From Falsiroseomonas sp051433165 (lineage in GTDB: Bacteria; Pseudomonadota; Alphaproteobacteria; Acetobacterales; Acetobacteraceae): a stretch of DNA of 64,000 bases. Positions 55,449-64,000 of the stretch are shown here, piece by piece. The translations under genes were made by a program, and so were the position numbers. Within the stretch, counting starts at the first letter, position 1; each line of letters begins with the position of its first letter. The notes below the pieces were generated by a model. The model was not told where the DNA came from, did not search any database, and saw only the letters and a list, made by a program, of their open reading frames with translations. The stretch covers positions 1 to 64,000 of the forward strand of contig NZ_JBHMFS010000024.1 of the NCBI RefSeq assembly GCF_051433165.1, given 5' to 3'.

Positions 55449-55946
55449 TCACCGCGGCAGGTCGATGTAGAAGAAACCCGTGAAAAGCCAGGTCCCGCCA
55501 AATCCGAGCACCAACGCGATCAGCAAACCTATCAGCATGATGCGCCGCTCGAACAGGCCTAGCAGCGCACTGGCCAGCGCCACGAAGGCAACACTCGCCA
55601 GCTCGAAACCAACCAGCCTGGCCTGCATCACGCCGACATAGCCAATGGTCAGCAGCACAATGCCGACGGCGACGTCTGGTCGCGCCCGGTATTCCGCCGG
55701 TACACGCGGCTTGCGCTGCGCCAGGCCGATACCGGCGCGCAGCGCGACCAGGGCCGCCAGTACCAGCAGGATCACGGCGATGCCCTGCGGGACGGCGGCC
55801 GAGCCCAGCGGATCAAAGAATGGCGGTGGCAGCTTCTCCGCCTCGAACCACAGCAGCGCCGCCAACCCGGTCACGAAAACCGCCAGCCAGCAATCCGCCA
55901 CCGGCGCGCGACTGCCGCCGATGGCGCCCGTCAGCCCGCCCGACAT
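55449..55946 (-). CDS. tctB: TTT transporter small membrane subunit TctB
   Basis: A 165-residue four-helix membrane protein: WLAVFVTGLAALLWFEAEKL, FFDPLGSAAVPQGIAVILLV, then two more helices near the C-terminus. TctB proteins have this size and a PxGPGxxP-like turn, here DPLGSAAVPQ. TGATG overlap with the upstream receptor gene and 13 bp to tctA show one operon. Confidence 0.9.
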   Translation of the reverse strand: MSGGLTGAIGGSRAPVADCWLAVFVTGLAALLWFEAEKLPPPFFDPLGSAAVPQGIAVILLVLAALVALRAGIGLAQRKPRVPAEYRARPDVAVGIVLLTIGYVGVMQARLVGFELASVAFVALASALLGLFERRIMLIGLLIALVLGFGGTWLFTGFFYIDLPR

Positions 55947-56923
55947 CAGCGTCGGATCTGCCGTGCGCGTTCCACAAGCGGTAGCGTTTCGGCCAAGGTG
56001 CGGTCCAGGTCGGCCCGTACACGATCCGGCTCGACGAAGATCGGCTCCAATCCGAAATCGCTGATCTGTTTCGCCACACGCTCATCCCGCATCGCATCGC
56101 GGAAGGCATCGCGCAGTCGCGCGATCCGATCCGCCGGCGTGCCCTTCGGCGCCAGCCAGATGCGGGCCGATTCCGACGTGACATCGATACCCAGTTCCTT
56201 CGCCGTCGGCACGTCGGGCAATTTGGCACTGCGCTGTTCGGACAGCATCAGGATGGAGGCGAGGCCACTCTGGCCGAACTGGATCAGCTCCGAGGCGGAG
56301 AACATGGCAATGTCGGTGTGCTTGCCGACCAGTGACTGGTAACGCCGGGCACCACCGCCGGCCTGCACGTACCGGAACTCCACTCCGGCCTCGCGCGCCA
56401 GTCGCATCGGCACGAAATGCACCGGTAGCCCGATATTGGCGGCGACCGTCACCTCACCGGGGTGGGCTTTGGCGTAGGTCAGCAGCTCATGGAATGATTT
56501 GAAACGGCCATCGGCGGCGGTTGCGATGCCCAGTTCGGCGACGCCGGTCGCGCCGATTACCTCGAAGGCGCTGTGGTCGTAATCGACCACGCGCATGGCA
56601 CGAGACGTCACAAGACCATCGTGCCACAGACCTATGGTATGCCCATCCGCGGCGGCGTCGCGGATCGCCCTCGTTCCGATGGTACCGCCGGCACCGGACA
56701 TGTTCACCACGACGAGAGGCTGTGACAGCGCGTTGGTCTGTTCAAAGGCGCGTTGGAAAACTCGGGCCAGGCCGTCGATTGCGCCGCCCGGATCAGTAGG
56801 CACGATCACGCGGATCGGTTGGCTTGGAAAGCTTGCCTGTGCATTGACCGCGCCAGCCCCGAAACCAAGCAGCGCCGAACCGGCGACAAGCCCCCGGCGC
56901 GATACCCCCCCCAGCTTATGCAT
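55946..56923 (-). CDS. tctC: TTT-type substrate-binding protein, first gene of the sulfatase operon
   Basis: A 325-residue Bug protein, more divergent than the others. The signal peptide has RR (SRRGLVAGSALLGFGAGAVNA). The mature start is FPSQPIRVIVPTDPGGAIDG, lacking the usual F-A-x-G-G. VVNMSGAGGTIGTRAIRDAA and ADGHTIGLWHDG follow. It heads the operon tctC-tctB-tctA-sulfatase 3-receptor-sulfatase 2-receptor-sulfatase 1-FGE. ATG 56923 is preferred since it begins the signal peptide. Confidence 0.9.
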   Translation of the reverse strand: MHKLGGVSRRGLVAGSALLGFGAGAVNAQASFPSQPIRVIVPTDPGGAIDGLARVFQRAFEQTNALSQPLVVVNMSGAGGTIGTRAIRDAAADGHTIGLWHDGLVTSRAMRVVDYDHSAFEVIGATGVAELGIATAADGRFKSFHELLTYAKAHPGEVTVAANIGLPVHFVPMRLAREAGVEFRYVQAGGGARRYQSLVGKHTDIAMFSASELIQFGQSGLASILMLSEQRSAKLPDVPTAKELGIDVTSESARIWLAPKGTPADRIARLRDAFRDAMRDERVAKQISDFGLEPIFVEPDRVRADLDRTLAETLPLVERARQIRR

Positions 56924-57281
56924 CGTGGTTGCTCCACTTTTGCTAGCGTGAGTTGATAGTGACATCGGCTGCAACGAACTCGCAAGGGCTTTGCGTTGGG
57001 GAAGCCATATCCAGGCGTAGCGGTTTGGCCGCTTCGTGTGCGTAATGCCGCACCCTTGAAGATTTGCCGGCAATTTCCGACCTGGGCATCCGGGACTGAA
57101 CAAGGCCATCACGCGGCACAAGGATGAGCACGGCTAACCCGTCCTATTCATCGGACGGCAGCAGCAGCGGGCTCGGCGGTCTGATTTGAGCGTTGGGAGA
57201 GGTCGCTCGGGAAATTCTGACATCCCGATGAGTGGATTTCCTGCCTGACAGCGGCGAAGGTGCCGCGGATCAGGAGCGACC
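56924..57281. other. Upstream region of the sulfatase operon and IS3 left end
   Basis: About 360 bp without a gene. It must contain the promoter of the minus-strand operon and, from about 57180, the left end of the IS3-type element (TGACATCCCG near 57220 could be the terminal repeat, but no matching right end exists). No operator was identified. Confidence 0.4.
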
Positions 57282-57593
57282 ATGACGAAGCGAACCCGCC
57301 GGACGCACAGCCCCGGCTTCAAGGCGAAGGCGGCCTTGGCGGCCATCAAGGGTGAGAAGACGCTGGCTGAATTGGCCAAGCTGTTCGACGTGCACCCGCA
57401 TCAGATCACGGCCTGGAAGGCGCAGCTTCAGGAGGGGGCGGCCGGTGTCTTCGGCCCTGGTCCTTCTGCCACGGAACCCGCGCCCGCGGTCGATCTGAAG
57501 CTGCTGCATGCGAAGATCGGGGAGCTGACGCTGGAGAAGGATTTTTTATCCGGCGCGCTCAGCAAGGCGGGCCTGCTGAGCGCAAAGCGATGA
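57282..57593 (+). CDS. IS3-family transposase OrfA
   Basis: A 103-residue OrfA: HTH region SPGFKAKAALAAIKGEKTLA-ELAKLFDVHPHQITAWKAQL, then a leucine-zipper-like end (LKLLHAKIGELTLEKDFLSG). OrfA binds the element ends; a -1 frameshift normally fuses it to OrfB. The ATG at 57282 follows CAGGAGCG. It is intact, but its partner is truncated. Confidence 0.9.
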   Translation: MTKRTRRTHSPGFKAKAALAAIKGEKTLAELAKLFDVHPHQITAWKAQLQEGAAGVFGPGPSATEPAPAVDLKLLHAKIGELTLEKDFLSGALSKAGLLSAKR

Positions 57594-57985
57594 TCGACCG
57601 TGGCAATGTGCTGCCCTTGACGCGGCAGGCCGCGCTGCTGCGGCTGAGCCGGAGCAGCGTCTACTATCTGCCTCGGCCGGTGCCGCCTGCGCGGCTGGCG
57701 ATCATGCATCGGATTGACGCGCTGCACCTCGATCACCCCTTCGCGGGCAGCCGGATGCTGCGCGCGGAGGGCATCACGATCGGACGACTGGCGGTGGGGA
57801 CGCTGATGCGTCGGATGGGCGTCGAGGCGCTGTATCGCCGGCCGAGCACGTCCAAGCCGGCACCTGGGCACAAGATCTACCCCTATCTGCTGCGCAATCT
57901 GGTCGTGGACCGTCCGAAGCAAGTCTGGGCGATGGACATCACATATATCCCTATGGCACGGGGCTTCGTCTATCTGGCGGTCCTG
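57590..57985 (+). pseudogene. IS3-family transposase OrfB, 3' truncated
   Basis: OrfB begins at ATG 57590 (4 bp overlap with orfA) and contains the HTH_21 region (HRIDALHLDHPFAGSRMLRA) and the first Asp of the DDE triad in RPKQVWAMDITYIPMARGFV. After YLAV (about 57985) the sequence leaves the family. The remaining catalytic Asp and Glu are missing, and the frame runs on by chance through the antisense of the next gene. The break lies only about 100 bp from the 3' end of the M29/NicX-like gene. Confidence 0.85.
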
Positions 57986-58087
57986 CCTGCACAGGCCAAT
58001 GCCTGCGTCACGGTGCCTGGTGCACGGCGCGGCAACTTCGCCGACGCATCACTCAATACCAGCAGCATCGATCTTGATCCGCCATGC

Positions 58088-59113
58088 TCAAAGCAGCAGC
58101 CGTCCGCCGTGGACCGCGGCCACTCCGTCCAGCTCCAAGGTCACGTCGTCCGCCACCAGATCAATGTGCCGGCCGCTGATCAGCGTCCCGCCCAGAACCG
58201 ACGCCGCCCGCCAACCGATCAGGTGATTATCGCCGAGCGCGATATGGGCCGTGCCGAGGCGGAACTTGTTCTCCACGTGCCCAATGCGCCGCGCCATTGG
58301 GTTGGTGCCGATACCGAGTTCCGCAAGGCAGCGCGCGGTGTCGTCGGCCGCCGCCAAGATCGCCCGCAACCGCGCCGCTGCCGAACCACCCTGCAGATCG
58401 ACGAGTCGCCCGGCGCGGAACTCCAGCGTGATCGGATCCTCCAGCAGACCCAGCTGCGGGCCGCGTCCCTCCATATAGACGACCTGCCCAAAGGCATCCG
58501 CGACAAAGCGCCCTTCGGCCGTGTGTTCGGCGACCGACAGCATCGCCTCGCCGGACGGGAAGGAACCGAAGCCGGTGTGGTCATCGGCATGGCCGGTCAG
58601 TACCATGCAGGGCCGGCAGACCCCGACCGTAAGGTCTGTTCCGGCGGCCGTGCGAACGCGCACCTGGCGACTACGGCCGACGGCTTCGGCAAGCCGACGC
58701 GTCGTGGTGTTGAGCTCCACCGGATCGGCCAGCGCCGCGCCACGAGCAAAATCTTCTGGCGGGGCGTTGTTGATCAGCACCAGCCGCTTTCCCGCCGCGA
58801 GCACCGCCTCCGTCAGGTCATCATAGGCCCGCGGGAAGGCGAGGCTGGTCGCCACGATCGTCAGGTCGGCGGTGCAGGCCGCCGCAAGAGCAAGTGCCGG
58901 ATGGCGATAGCCGGCGCGCATGGGCTCGGGCACCAGCAGCAGCGAGGCGACGCGCCCGGCCCCTGCTTCCTCGCAAGCGGCCAGCAGCGCGTCGTGGATG
59001 CTGCGGTGCTGGTCGGTGCTGGACAGCACCAGCACCTCCTCGCCTGGACGGATGTTGTCACGCGCGAGATTGCGGGCGGCACGCAGCACCTCGACGATCT
59101 CGGCCATACCCAT
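58088..59113 (-). CDS. M29 aminopeptidase/NicX-like metalloenzyme
   Basis: A 341-residue protein of the aminopeptidase T-like superfamily, which includes M29 peptidases and the ring-opening dioxygenase NicX. Typical elements are LLVPEPMRAGYRHPALALAA, VELNTTTRRLAEAVGRSR, GVCRPCMVLTGHADDHTGFG, and the C-terminal HVENKFRLGTAHIALGDNHL with metal-ligand residues E and H. GAGGGAGG lies upstream of ATG 59113. It is last in an operon with a peptide-type importer, CaiB and an amidohydrolase, so it may cleave an amide or open an N-containing ring. Confidence 0.7.
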   Translation of the reverse strand: MGMAEIVEVLRAARNLARDNIRPGEEVLVLSSTDQHRSIHDALLAACEEAGAGRVASLLLVPEPMRAGYRHPALALAAACTADLTIVATSLAFPRAYDDLTEAVLAAGKRLVLINNAPPEDFARGAALADPVELNTTTRRLAEAVGRSRQVRVRTAAGTDLTVGVCRPCMVLTGHADDHTGFGSFPSGEAMLSVAEHTAEGRFVADAFGQVVYMEGRGPQLGLLEDPITLEFRAGRLVDLQGGSAAARLRAILAAADDTARCLAELGIGTNPMARRIGHVENKFRLGTAHIALGDNHLIGWRAASVLGGTLISGRHIDLVADDVTLELDGVAAVHGGRLLL

Positions 59114-59127
59114 CGCCCGTCCCTCCC

Positions 59128-59958
59128 TCAGTGCCGCACCCGGCGCGGATCCAGCCAATCGCGCAGCGCATCACCCAGCACGTTCAATGCGACCACCAAC
59201 GCCACCAGCAGGCAGCCTGGCATCACCATCACCCACCAGGCATTGCCGAGCACCTGCCGGCCATCATTCATAATGCTCCCGAGCGAAGGCGCAGGCGGAC
59301 GCACGCCAAGGCCGACGAACCCGAGCGCGCCTTCCACCACCACTGCCTGCGCCACTGCGAAAGTCCACAGGACGATAGCGGAGGAGGCGACATTCGGCAG
59401 GATGTGCCGCCACATCACCCTCAGCGGCGTGGCGCCGGCGACGGTCGCGGCCTGCACGTAGTCCAGTTCCCGCTGCACCATCACCTCCGCGCGCATCACG
59501 CGGGCGAAGCCCGCCCAGCCCCACAGGCCCAGCACCAGGATGATGGCAGGCAACGAGGCACCGACGATCCCGATCACTGCGATCGCAAGCACCAGCAGCG
59601 GGAAGGCGAGCTGGACATCGGCGACCCGCATTGCGACCACATCGACGCCACGGCCGAGATAACCCGCGAGCAGCCCCAGCGCCCCGCCCAGCACGGCCGA
59701 GAGCGTCGCCGCCGCGACTCCGACCAAAAGGGAAACCCGCAGCCCGTAAAGCATGCGGGACAGCAGGTCGCGGCCAAGATGATCCGTGCCCAGCAGGAAG
59801 CGCGGATCGCCTCCCTCCATCCAGAACGGCGGGTGCAAGCGGGTGCGCAGGCCGATGGCCAGCGGATTCGCCGGCGCGATCCAGTCGGCGCCGAGCGCGG
59901 CAGTGGCAAGCACCACCACCACAAGCAGGGCCAGCAACACGGCTGGATCGCGCCGCAT
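59128..59958 (-). CDS. ABC importer permease, DppC/OppC family
   Basis: A 276-residue membrane protein with the OppC N-terminal helix (LLALLVVVVLATAALGADWI), LGTDHLGRDLLSRMLYGLRV, and the EAA loop VMVQRELDYVQAATVAGATP. The start overlaps the dppB stop (TGATG). With DppB it forms the channel for a dipeptide, nickel or similar ligand. No ATP-binding gene follows in the window. Confidence 0.92.
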   Translation of the reverse strand: MRRDPAVLLALLVVVVLATAALGADWIAPANPLAIGLRTRLHPPFWMEGGDPRFLLGTDHLGRDLLSRMLYGLRVSLLVGVAAATLSAVLGGALGLLAGYLGRGVDVVAMRVADVQLAFPLLVLAIAVIGIVGASLPAIILVLGLWGWAGFARVMRAEVMVQRELDYVQAATVAGATPLRVMWRHILPNVASSAIVLWTFAVAQAVVVEGALGFVGLGVRPPAPSLGSIMNDGRQVLGNAWWVMVMPGCLLVALVVALNVLGDALRDWLDPRRVRH

Positions 59959-60887
59959 CAACGGCGCGCCTCGGCGCCGCGGATGCGCGGGTCAAGCGCG
60001 GCGCAGATCAGGTCGGCCGCGAGGTTGAGCGCGACGACGAAGACCGCCGTCAGGAAGATGCCAGCCTGCAACAGCGGGTAGTCGCGCGCCAGCGCCGCGG
60101 TTAGCAGCATGAAGCCGAGACCGGGCACGGCGAAGATCGTCTCCGTCAGCACGGCACTGCCGATCAGCTGCCCAAGGTCGGCGCCGATCACGGTGACGGT
60201 GGGCACCATGGAATTGCGCAGGGCGTGCACCAGAACGATCTGCGTTAGCGAAAGCCCCTTGCTGCGCGCGGTGCGGACGTAGTCCTGCGCCAGTACCTCG
60301 AGCATCTGCGCCCGCACCACCCGCGCCACCTTCGCCATCAGCCCGAGCCCAAGCGCAACCACTGGCATCACGGCATGCGCCGGGCTCTCCCACCCCGAGG
60401 TCGGCAGCAGTTGCCACGACACACCGAGCAGCAGGATCAGCAGTGGCGCGCTGAAGAAAATCGGCACGGCCTGGCCGAGGAAGGCCACGGCCATGAGCAG
60501 TCGGGAGACCAGCGAGCGAGGCCACACCGCCGCAGCCACGCCGATCGGGACGGCCATCACCACGGCGAAGACCAGCGCACCGGCGACGAGCTGCAGGCTG
60601 ACGGCGAGGTGGGTGAACGCCAGCGGCAGTGCCGCCTGCCCGCCCCGAAGGGACTGGCCGAAATCCAGCTGCAGCGCGCCCTGCAATTCACCTAGGAACT
60701 GCTGCCACAGCGGACGGTCGAACCCCATCGCGCCACGCAGCAATGCGATCTGTTCGGTCGTGGCGCTTGGGCCGAGCAACAGCGCGACAGGATCACCGGA
60801 CAGCCGCGTGATGGCGAACAGCACGGCGAAGACGCCGAGCAGGGTGAAGCAGAGCTGCACAAGGCGGGCGAGAATGATTCTGCTCAT
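59958..60887 (-). CDS. ABC importer permease, DppB/OppB family
   Basis: A 309-residue permease: IILARLVQLCFTLLGVFAVL, the conserved LSGDPVALLLGPSATTEQIA periplasmic loop, and the EAA loop EVLAQDYVRTARSKGLSLTQ, then GSAVLTETIFAVPGLGFMLL. It matches the DppB/GsiC type. It lies 33 bp after the binding-protein gene in the same operon. Confidence 0.92.
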   Translation of the reverse strand: MSRIILARLVQLCFTLLGVFAVLFAITRLSGDPVALLLGPSATTEQIALLRGAMGFDRPLWQQFLGELQGALQLDFGQSLRGGQAALPLAFTHLAVSLQLVAGALVFAVVMAVPIGVAAAVWPRSLVSRLLMAVAFLGQAVPIFFSAPLLILLLGVSWQLLPTSGWESPAHAVMPVVALGLGLMAKVARVVRAQMLEVLAQDYVRTARSKGLSLTQIVLVHALRNSMVPTVTVIGADLGQLIGSAVLTETIFAVPGLGFMLLTAALARDYPLLQAGIFLTAVFVVALNLAADLICAALDPRIRGAEARR

Positions 60888-60920
60888 CCCGGCCCGCCTG
60901 CCCCTGCCGGCGGCGCCTGA

Positions 60921-62432
60921 TCAGCCACGCACGGCGATGGGGTCGAAGTTGATCACCCGGTCCGGCCGCGGCTCGAAGCCGGAGACCTCGGCTCGCACGC
61001 CATAGGTCTGGCGCGGGTGATAGAGGAAGATCCCTGCCGCCTCGTCATGCAGCAGCCGGCCCATCTGCTGCAGCAGGGCCTTGCGCTTCTCCGGGTCCAT
61101 CTCCGCCGTCGAGGCGGCGTAGAGCCGGTCGAACTCGGCATTGTGGATCCGCGATTGCGGTCGCGTGGACTGGTTCCAGACGAAGACGAAGTCGCCGTCC
61201 ATCGCCGGGAAATACCACCAGCCGATGAAGAAGGCCGGATCCATCCGGCCGCCGTGATAGGCGTCGACATAGGCGGCGGTCTCCAGCACCTCGATGCTGG
61301 AATCCACGCCGACGGCCGAGAGATAGCCGGCCACGGCCTCGCTGACCTCGCGATCCATCAGCTGGAGCCCCTGCGTGGTATGGATCTTCACGCTCAGGTT
61401 CCGCACCCCGGCTTCCCGCAGCAGTTGGCGGGCGCGATCGGGATCGTAGGGATAGGGTTGGATGCTCGGATCATGACCGACGCCGTTCGGCGCAACGAGC
61501 TGCCCCGTCACCTCGCCGTAGCCCGATAGCAGCTGCTCGACGATGGCCTGCTTGTCCACCGCGAGGTTCAGCGCCTGGCGCACGCGGCGATCCGCAAGCG
61601 CAGGGTTGCGCGTGTTGAGAATGATCAGATTTACCTGCCCGATGGTATTGGCCACCACACGGGTGCCGCCCTGGCCGAGCTGACGGGCTAGGTCCGGCGG
61701 GATGTTCTCGGCGAGATGCACCTCACCAGCACGCAATGCGGCGACGCGGGTGGAGGCATCGGGGATCGAGCGCAGAACAATCTCGCGCACCTTCGGCTGG
61801 CCGCGCCAGGATCCCTCGCGGGCACGCAGCGTGACCGAGGCGGAGGGCTGGAAGGCCGCCAGTTCGAAGGGGCCCGTGCCGACAGGACGGTTGGCAAATT
61901 CCTGTTCGCCGACGCGCTGAAAATAGGCGGGCGGCAGCATGAAGGGGCTGGCTAGGCGGCGCGGCAGGATCGGATCGGGCTGTTCGGTGACGATCCGCAA
62001 GCTGTGCGGCCCTGGCGCTTCGACGGACTTGATGGTGGCGATACGGGCGCGGACGACTTGGCGGTTCTCCGGCTTCAGCACACGCTCCAACGTCCACTTC
62101 GCCGCCGCCGCATCGAAGGCTTCGCCATTCGAGAAACGCACCCCCTGGCGGATGTCGAACTCCCAGGTGTCGGGCGCGGTGTTGCGCCAGGCGGTGGCCA
62201 GCGCCGGCACGGGATTGCCCTGCGCGTCGGTCGTCACCAGCGTGTCGAAGATCGGGTAGAACACGACGGTCGAAGGCGGGCCGCTGGTGCGCGCATTCGG
62301 TTCCATGGCGGCCACCATGCTGCCGAGCGCAACGCGCAGTGTTCCCTGGCCCTGGGCGCGCGATGCGCCCCAGGGCGCCGTCGCCAATGGAAGCGCGGCC
62401 GCGGCCGCAGCAAGGTCTCGACGTCGCAGCAT
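60921..62432 (-). CDS. ABC importer periplasmic binding protein (SBP_bac_5, DppA/OppA family)
   Basis: A 503-residue extracellular solute-binding protein family 5. It starts at ATG 62432 with GGAGG upstream and a signal peptide (MLRRRDLAAAAAALPLATAP; RRR suggests Tat). Landmarks are FYPIFDTLVTTDAQGNPVPA, WEFDIRQGVRFSNGEAFDAA, GTGPFELAAFQPS and RQALNLAVDKQAIVEQLL. Ligands may be peptides or other compounds such as nickel, glutathione or opines. Confidence 0.93.
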   Translation of the reverse strand: MLRRRDLAAAAAALPLATAPWGASRAQGQGTLRVALGSMVAAMEPNARTSGPPSTVVFYPIFDTLVTTDAQGNPVPALATAWRNTAPDTWEFDIRQGVRFSNGEAFDAAAAKWTLERVLKPENRQVVRARIATIKSVEAPGPHSLRIVTEQPDPILPRRLASPFMLPPAYFQRVGEQEFANRPVGTGPFELAAFQPSASVTLRAREGSWRGQPKVREIVLRSIPDASTRVAALRAGEVHLAENIPPDLARQLGQGGTRVVANTIGQVNLIILNTRNPALADRRVRQALNLAVDKQAIVEQLLSGYGEVTGQLVAPNGVGHDPSIQPYPYDPDRARQLLREAGVRNLSVKIHTTQGLQLMDREVSEAVAGYLSAVGVDSSIEVLETAAYVDAYHGGRMDPAFFIGWWYFPAMDGDFVFVWNQSTRPQSRIHNAEFDRLYAASTAEMDPEKRKALLQQMGRLLHDEAAGIFLYHPRQTYGVRAEVSGFEPRPDRVINFDPIAVRG

Positions 62433-62437
62433 AATGT

Positions 62438-63670
62438 TTACCTCCCATCTACGGCGAGGCGGATCACGCCCGCCGTTGCCAGTTTCTCGATCCGGTCGTC
62501 GTTCCAGCCGGGCAGCGCGGCCAGCACCGCATGCGTGTGCTCGCCAAGGCGCGGCGCAGGCTGCAGTGGCGCTGGCGCCCCATCGCCCAGGCCGCGCACG
62601 GGGCTGCGCATGATCTGTGCCGAGTCGCCGTCCCAGGTGGCCACCTCTGTCGTCATCTGCCGCGCCACGGCCTGCGGGCTTGCGATCGCCTCGGCCACGC
62701 TGAGGACCGGGGCAGCCGGCACGTCGGCACGGCCGAGGATCTCCAGCCACTCCGCCTGGCCGCGGCTGCGGAAGACCTCGTCGAGGATTGCTTCCAGCAC
62801 GGCACGGTTTTTAACGCGCGCGGCATTGCCGGCGAAGCGCGGATCCTCCGCTAGCTCCGGCCGGCCGATCGCCGCGGCGAGGTTGCGCCAGAACTTCTCC
62901 ACGCCGACCGCAGCGACCACGATCGGGCGGTCCGCGGTGTCGAAGGCACGATAGGGTGCCAGCGCCGGGTGGCCAGCGCCGTGCTGAGCCGGCGTCCAGC
63001 GCCCGGTGCCGAGATTGGTCGCTTCGTCACCCAGCAGCGCCAGCTGCGCGTCGAGCATGGAGATGTCGAGCGCCCGCCCCTGCCCGGTGCGATCGCGCTC
63101 GCGCATTGCGGCGAGCAGGGCGAAGGCGGCGAAGAGCCCGCCCGCGGTATCGCCGAGGTGGAAGGGCATGTGCGCCGGCCCCGTCGCGGGGTGGCCCGTC
63201 AGGCTCATCCCACCACCGAGCGCCTGTACGATCAGGTCGTAGCCGGGCCGCTCGCGCCACGGGCCGGTATGGCCGAAGGCGCTGATCGAGCAGGTGACGA
63301 TGCGTGGGTTCACCGCCGCGAGTGCGGCATGGTCGATGCCGAGCTTGGTGGCGACGCCTGGCCGGAAGTTCTCCACCACCGCATCGGCGCCGCGCACGAG
63401 GTCCAGAAAGGCCTCGCGTCCTGCCGGTGCCTTCAGGTTGATGGCGACGCTCCGCTTGCCACGATTGTAGCTGTGGAACTGGGCGCTGACGCCGCCGATC
63501 GTCGGGCCGATCGCGCTGGAGCGCACGGGGTCGCCGTCCAGCGGCTCCACCTTCACGACGTCGGCGCCGAGATCGGCCAGAAGCATCGTGCAGAACGGGC
63601 CGGCGACGAACATGGTGAGGTCCACCACCCGCACACCCGCCAGCATGGCGGAGCAGTCCAAGCCCTTCAT
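62438..63670 (-). CDS. CaiB/BaiF-type (family III) CoA transferase
   Basis: A 410-residue CoA transferase: GVRVVDLTMFVAGPFCTMLL, LGADVVKVEPLDGD, NRGKRSVAINLKAPAGREAF. The catalytic Asp candidate is in ALDISMLDAQLAL near residue 205. These enzymes move CoA between carboxylic acids. The gene starts with an ATGA overlap to the amidohydrolase and ends 6 bp before the binding protein gene. It should activate an acid made by the operon. Confidence 0.92.
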   Translation of the reverse strand: MKGLDCSAMLAGVRVVDLTMFVAGPFCTMLLADLGADVVKVEPLDGDPVRSSAIGPTIGGVSAQFHSYNRGKRSVAINLKAPAGREAFLDLVRGADAVVENFRPGVATKLGIDHAALAAVNPRIVTCSISAFGHTGPWRERPGYDLIVQALGGGMSLTGHPATGPAHMPFHLGDTAGGLFAAFALLAAMRERDRTGQGRALDISMLDAQLALLGDEATNLGTGRWTPAQHGAGHPALAPYRAFDTADRPIVVAAVGVEKFWRNLAAAIGRPELAEDPRFAGNAARVKNRAVLEAILDEVFRSRGQAEWLEILGRADVPAAPVLSVAEAIASPQAVARQMTTEVATWDGDSAQIMRSPVRGLGDGAPAPLQPAPRLGEHTHAVLAALPGWNDDRIEKLATAGVIRLAVDGR

Positions 63671-64000
63671 GCCGGCCAGCCCCAGACGCCGGCCGCGGCG
63701 CCCCAGAGGAAGGCATGCAAGCTCTCGGGCTTCAGGCCCAGTGCGCGTGCTTCGGCCACGGGCCGCGCATAGGCCATCAAGGGATGGCCCGTGCCGAACA
63801 TCACCTTGCCGCGGCCATGCCGGTCCATGAAGTGCACCAGTGCAGGCGGGAAGTGCTTCGGCATGTGGCCTGACGTGTCGATGAACAGGTTCTCGTGCTT
63901 CCAGGCGAGCGAGAGCAGCTCCTCGGTCCAGGGATAACCGGCATGGCCGGCAACGAGGCGCAGCTCGGGGAAGTGCAGCGCTACCACGTCAAGATGCAGC
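63667..64000 (-). CDS. Amidohydrolase-2 family protein, C-terminal part
   Basis: The frame is open to the window end, so the N-terminus is missing. The visible about 110 residues have LRLVAGHAGYPWTEELLSLA and NLFIDTSGHMPKHFP, followed by KVMFGTGHPLMAYARPVAEA with a terminal metal-site region (usually GSDYP/GTDWP, here GTGHP). This is the amidohydrolase 2 (PF04909) group, which includes 2-pyrone-4,6-dicarboxylate hydrolase. It overlaps the CaiB gene (ATGA) and begins the visible operon. Confidence 0.8.
   Translation of the reverse strand, partial: LHLDVVALHFPELRLVAGHAGYPWTEELLSLAWKHENLFIDTSGHMPKHFPPALVHFMDRHGRGKVMFGTGHPLMAYARPVAEARALGLKPESLHAFLWGAAAGVWGWPA

Noticed and set aside
57986..59461. 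Read-through extension of IS3 orfB to a 623-residue protein
   Set aside because: Family similarity stops near 57985; the rest is antisense to the M29/NicX-like and permease genes.

Overview
The window reads as chromosomal DNA of a GC-rich alphaproteobacterium, most likely an Acetobacteraceae (Roseomonas-type) member. This is inferred from codon use and from the abundance of tripartite tricarboxylate transporter (TTT) parts: five TctC/Bug binding proteins and two TctAB pairs. It is also inferred from the DUF2924/serine-recombinase module and from CaiB, UxaA and M29-type catabolic genes. No rRNA, convincing tRNA or CRISPR array was seen.

Layout. 1-1417: 3' end of a secreted RTX calcium-binding protein. 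1.7-3.2 kb: decayed IS5-type transposase and a decayed heavy-metal P-type ATPase. 3.3-8.2 kb: catabolic unit with a complete TTT transporter (tctC-tctB-tctA), a class II aldolase-like enzyme and a divergent LacI regulator. 8.2-14.9 kb: small P4-like integrative element (primase/helicase, AlpA-like HTH, unknown gene, P4-type integrase). 14.9-18.5 kb: large repeat-containing secreted protein. 18.7-20.8 kb: a broken and an intact NarL-type response regulator, then an IS3 remnant. 21-42.8 kb: defective prophage. It has a serine-recombinase module, an XRE/ImmA switch, a sigma-like gene, a replication and recombination block, two ParB-methyltransferase fusions, a cytochrome c and a terminase cut down by deletion; no capsid or tail gene remains. 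42.9-56.9 kb: sulfatase/TTT locus. 57.2-58.0 kb: IS3 element cut in orfB. 58.1-64 kb: catabolic operon with a peptide-type ABC importer lacking its ATPases, an M29/NicX-like enzyme, a CaiB-type CoA transferase and an amidohydrolase.

The most interesting unit is 42.9-56.9 kb. Three sulfatases without signal peptides, their formylglycine-generating enzyme, one TctAB channel and three binding proteins lie in one tightly overlapping minus-strand operon. Next to it are a split UxaA-type sugar-acid dehydratase, a fourth binding protein and a beta-propeller glycosidase-like protein. Together they suggest import of intact sulfated carboxylates (for example sulfated sugar acids), desulfation in the cytoplasm, then dehydration. 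In the prophage the most unusual sequences are a cluster of ten AAACTG repeats in both orientations behind the replicative helicase, and a Cas4-like exonuclease cut by an in-frame amber codon.
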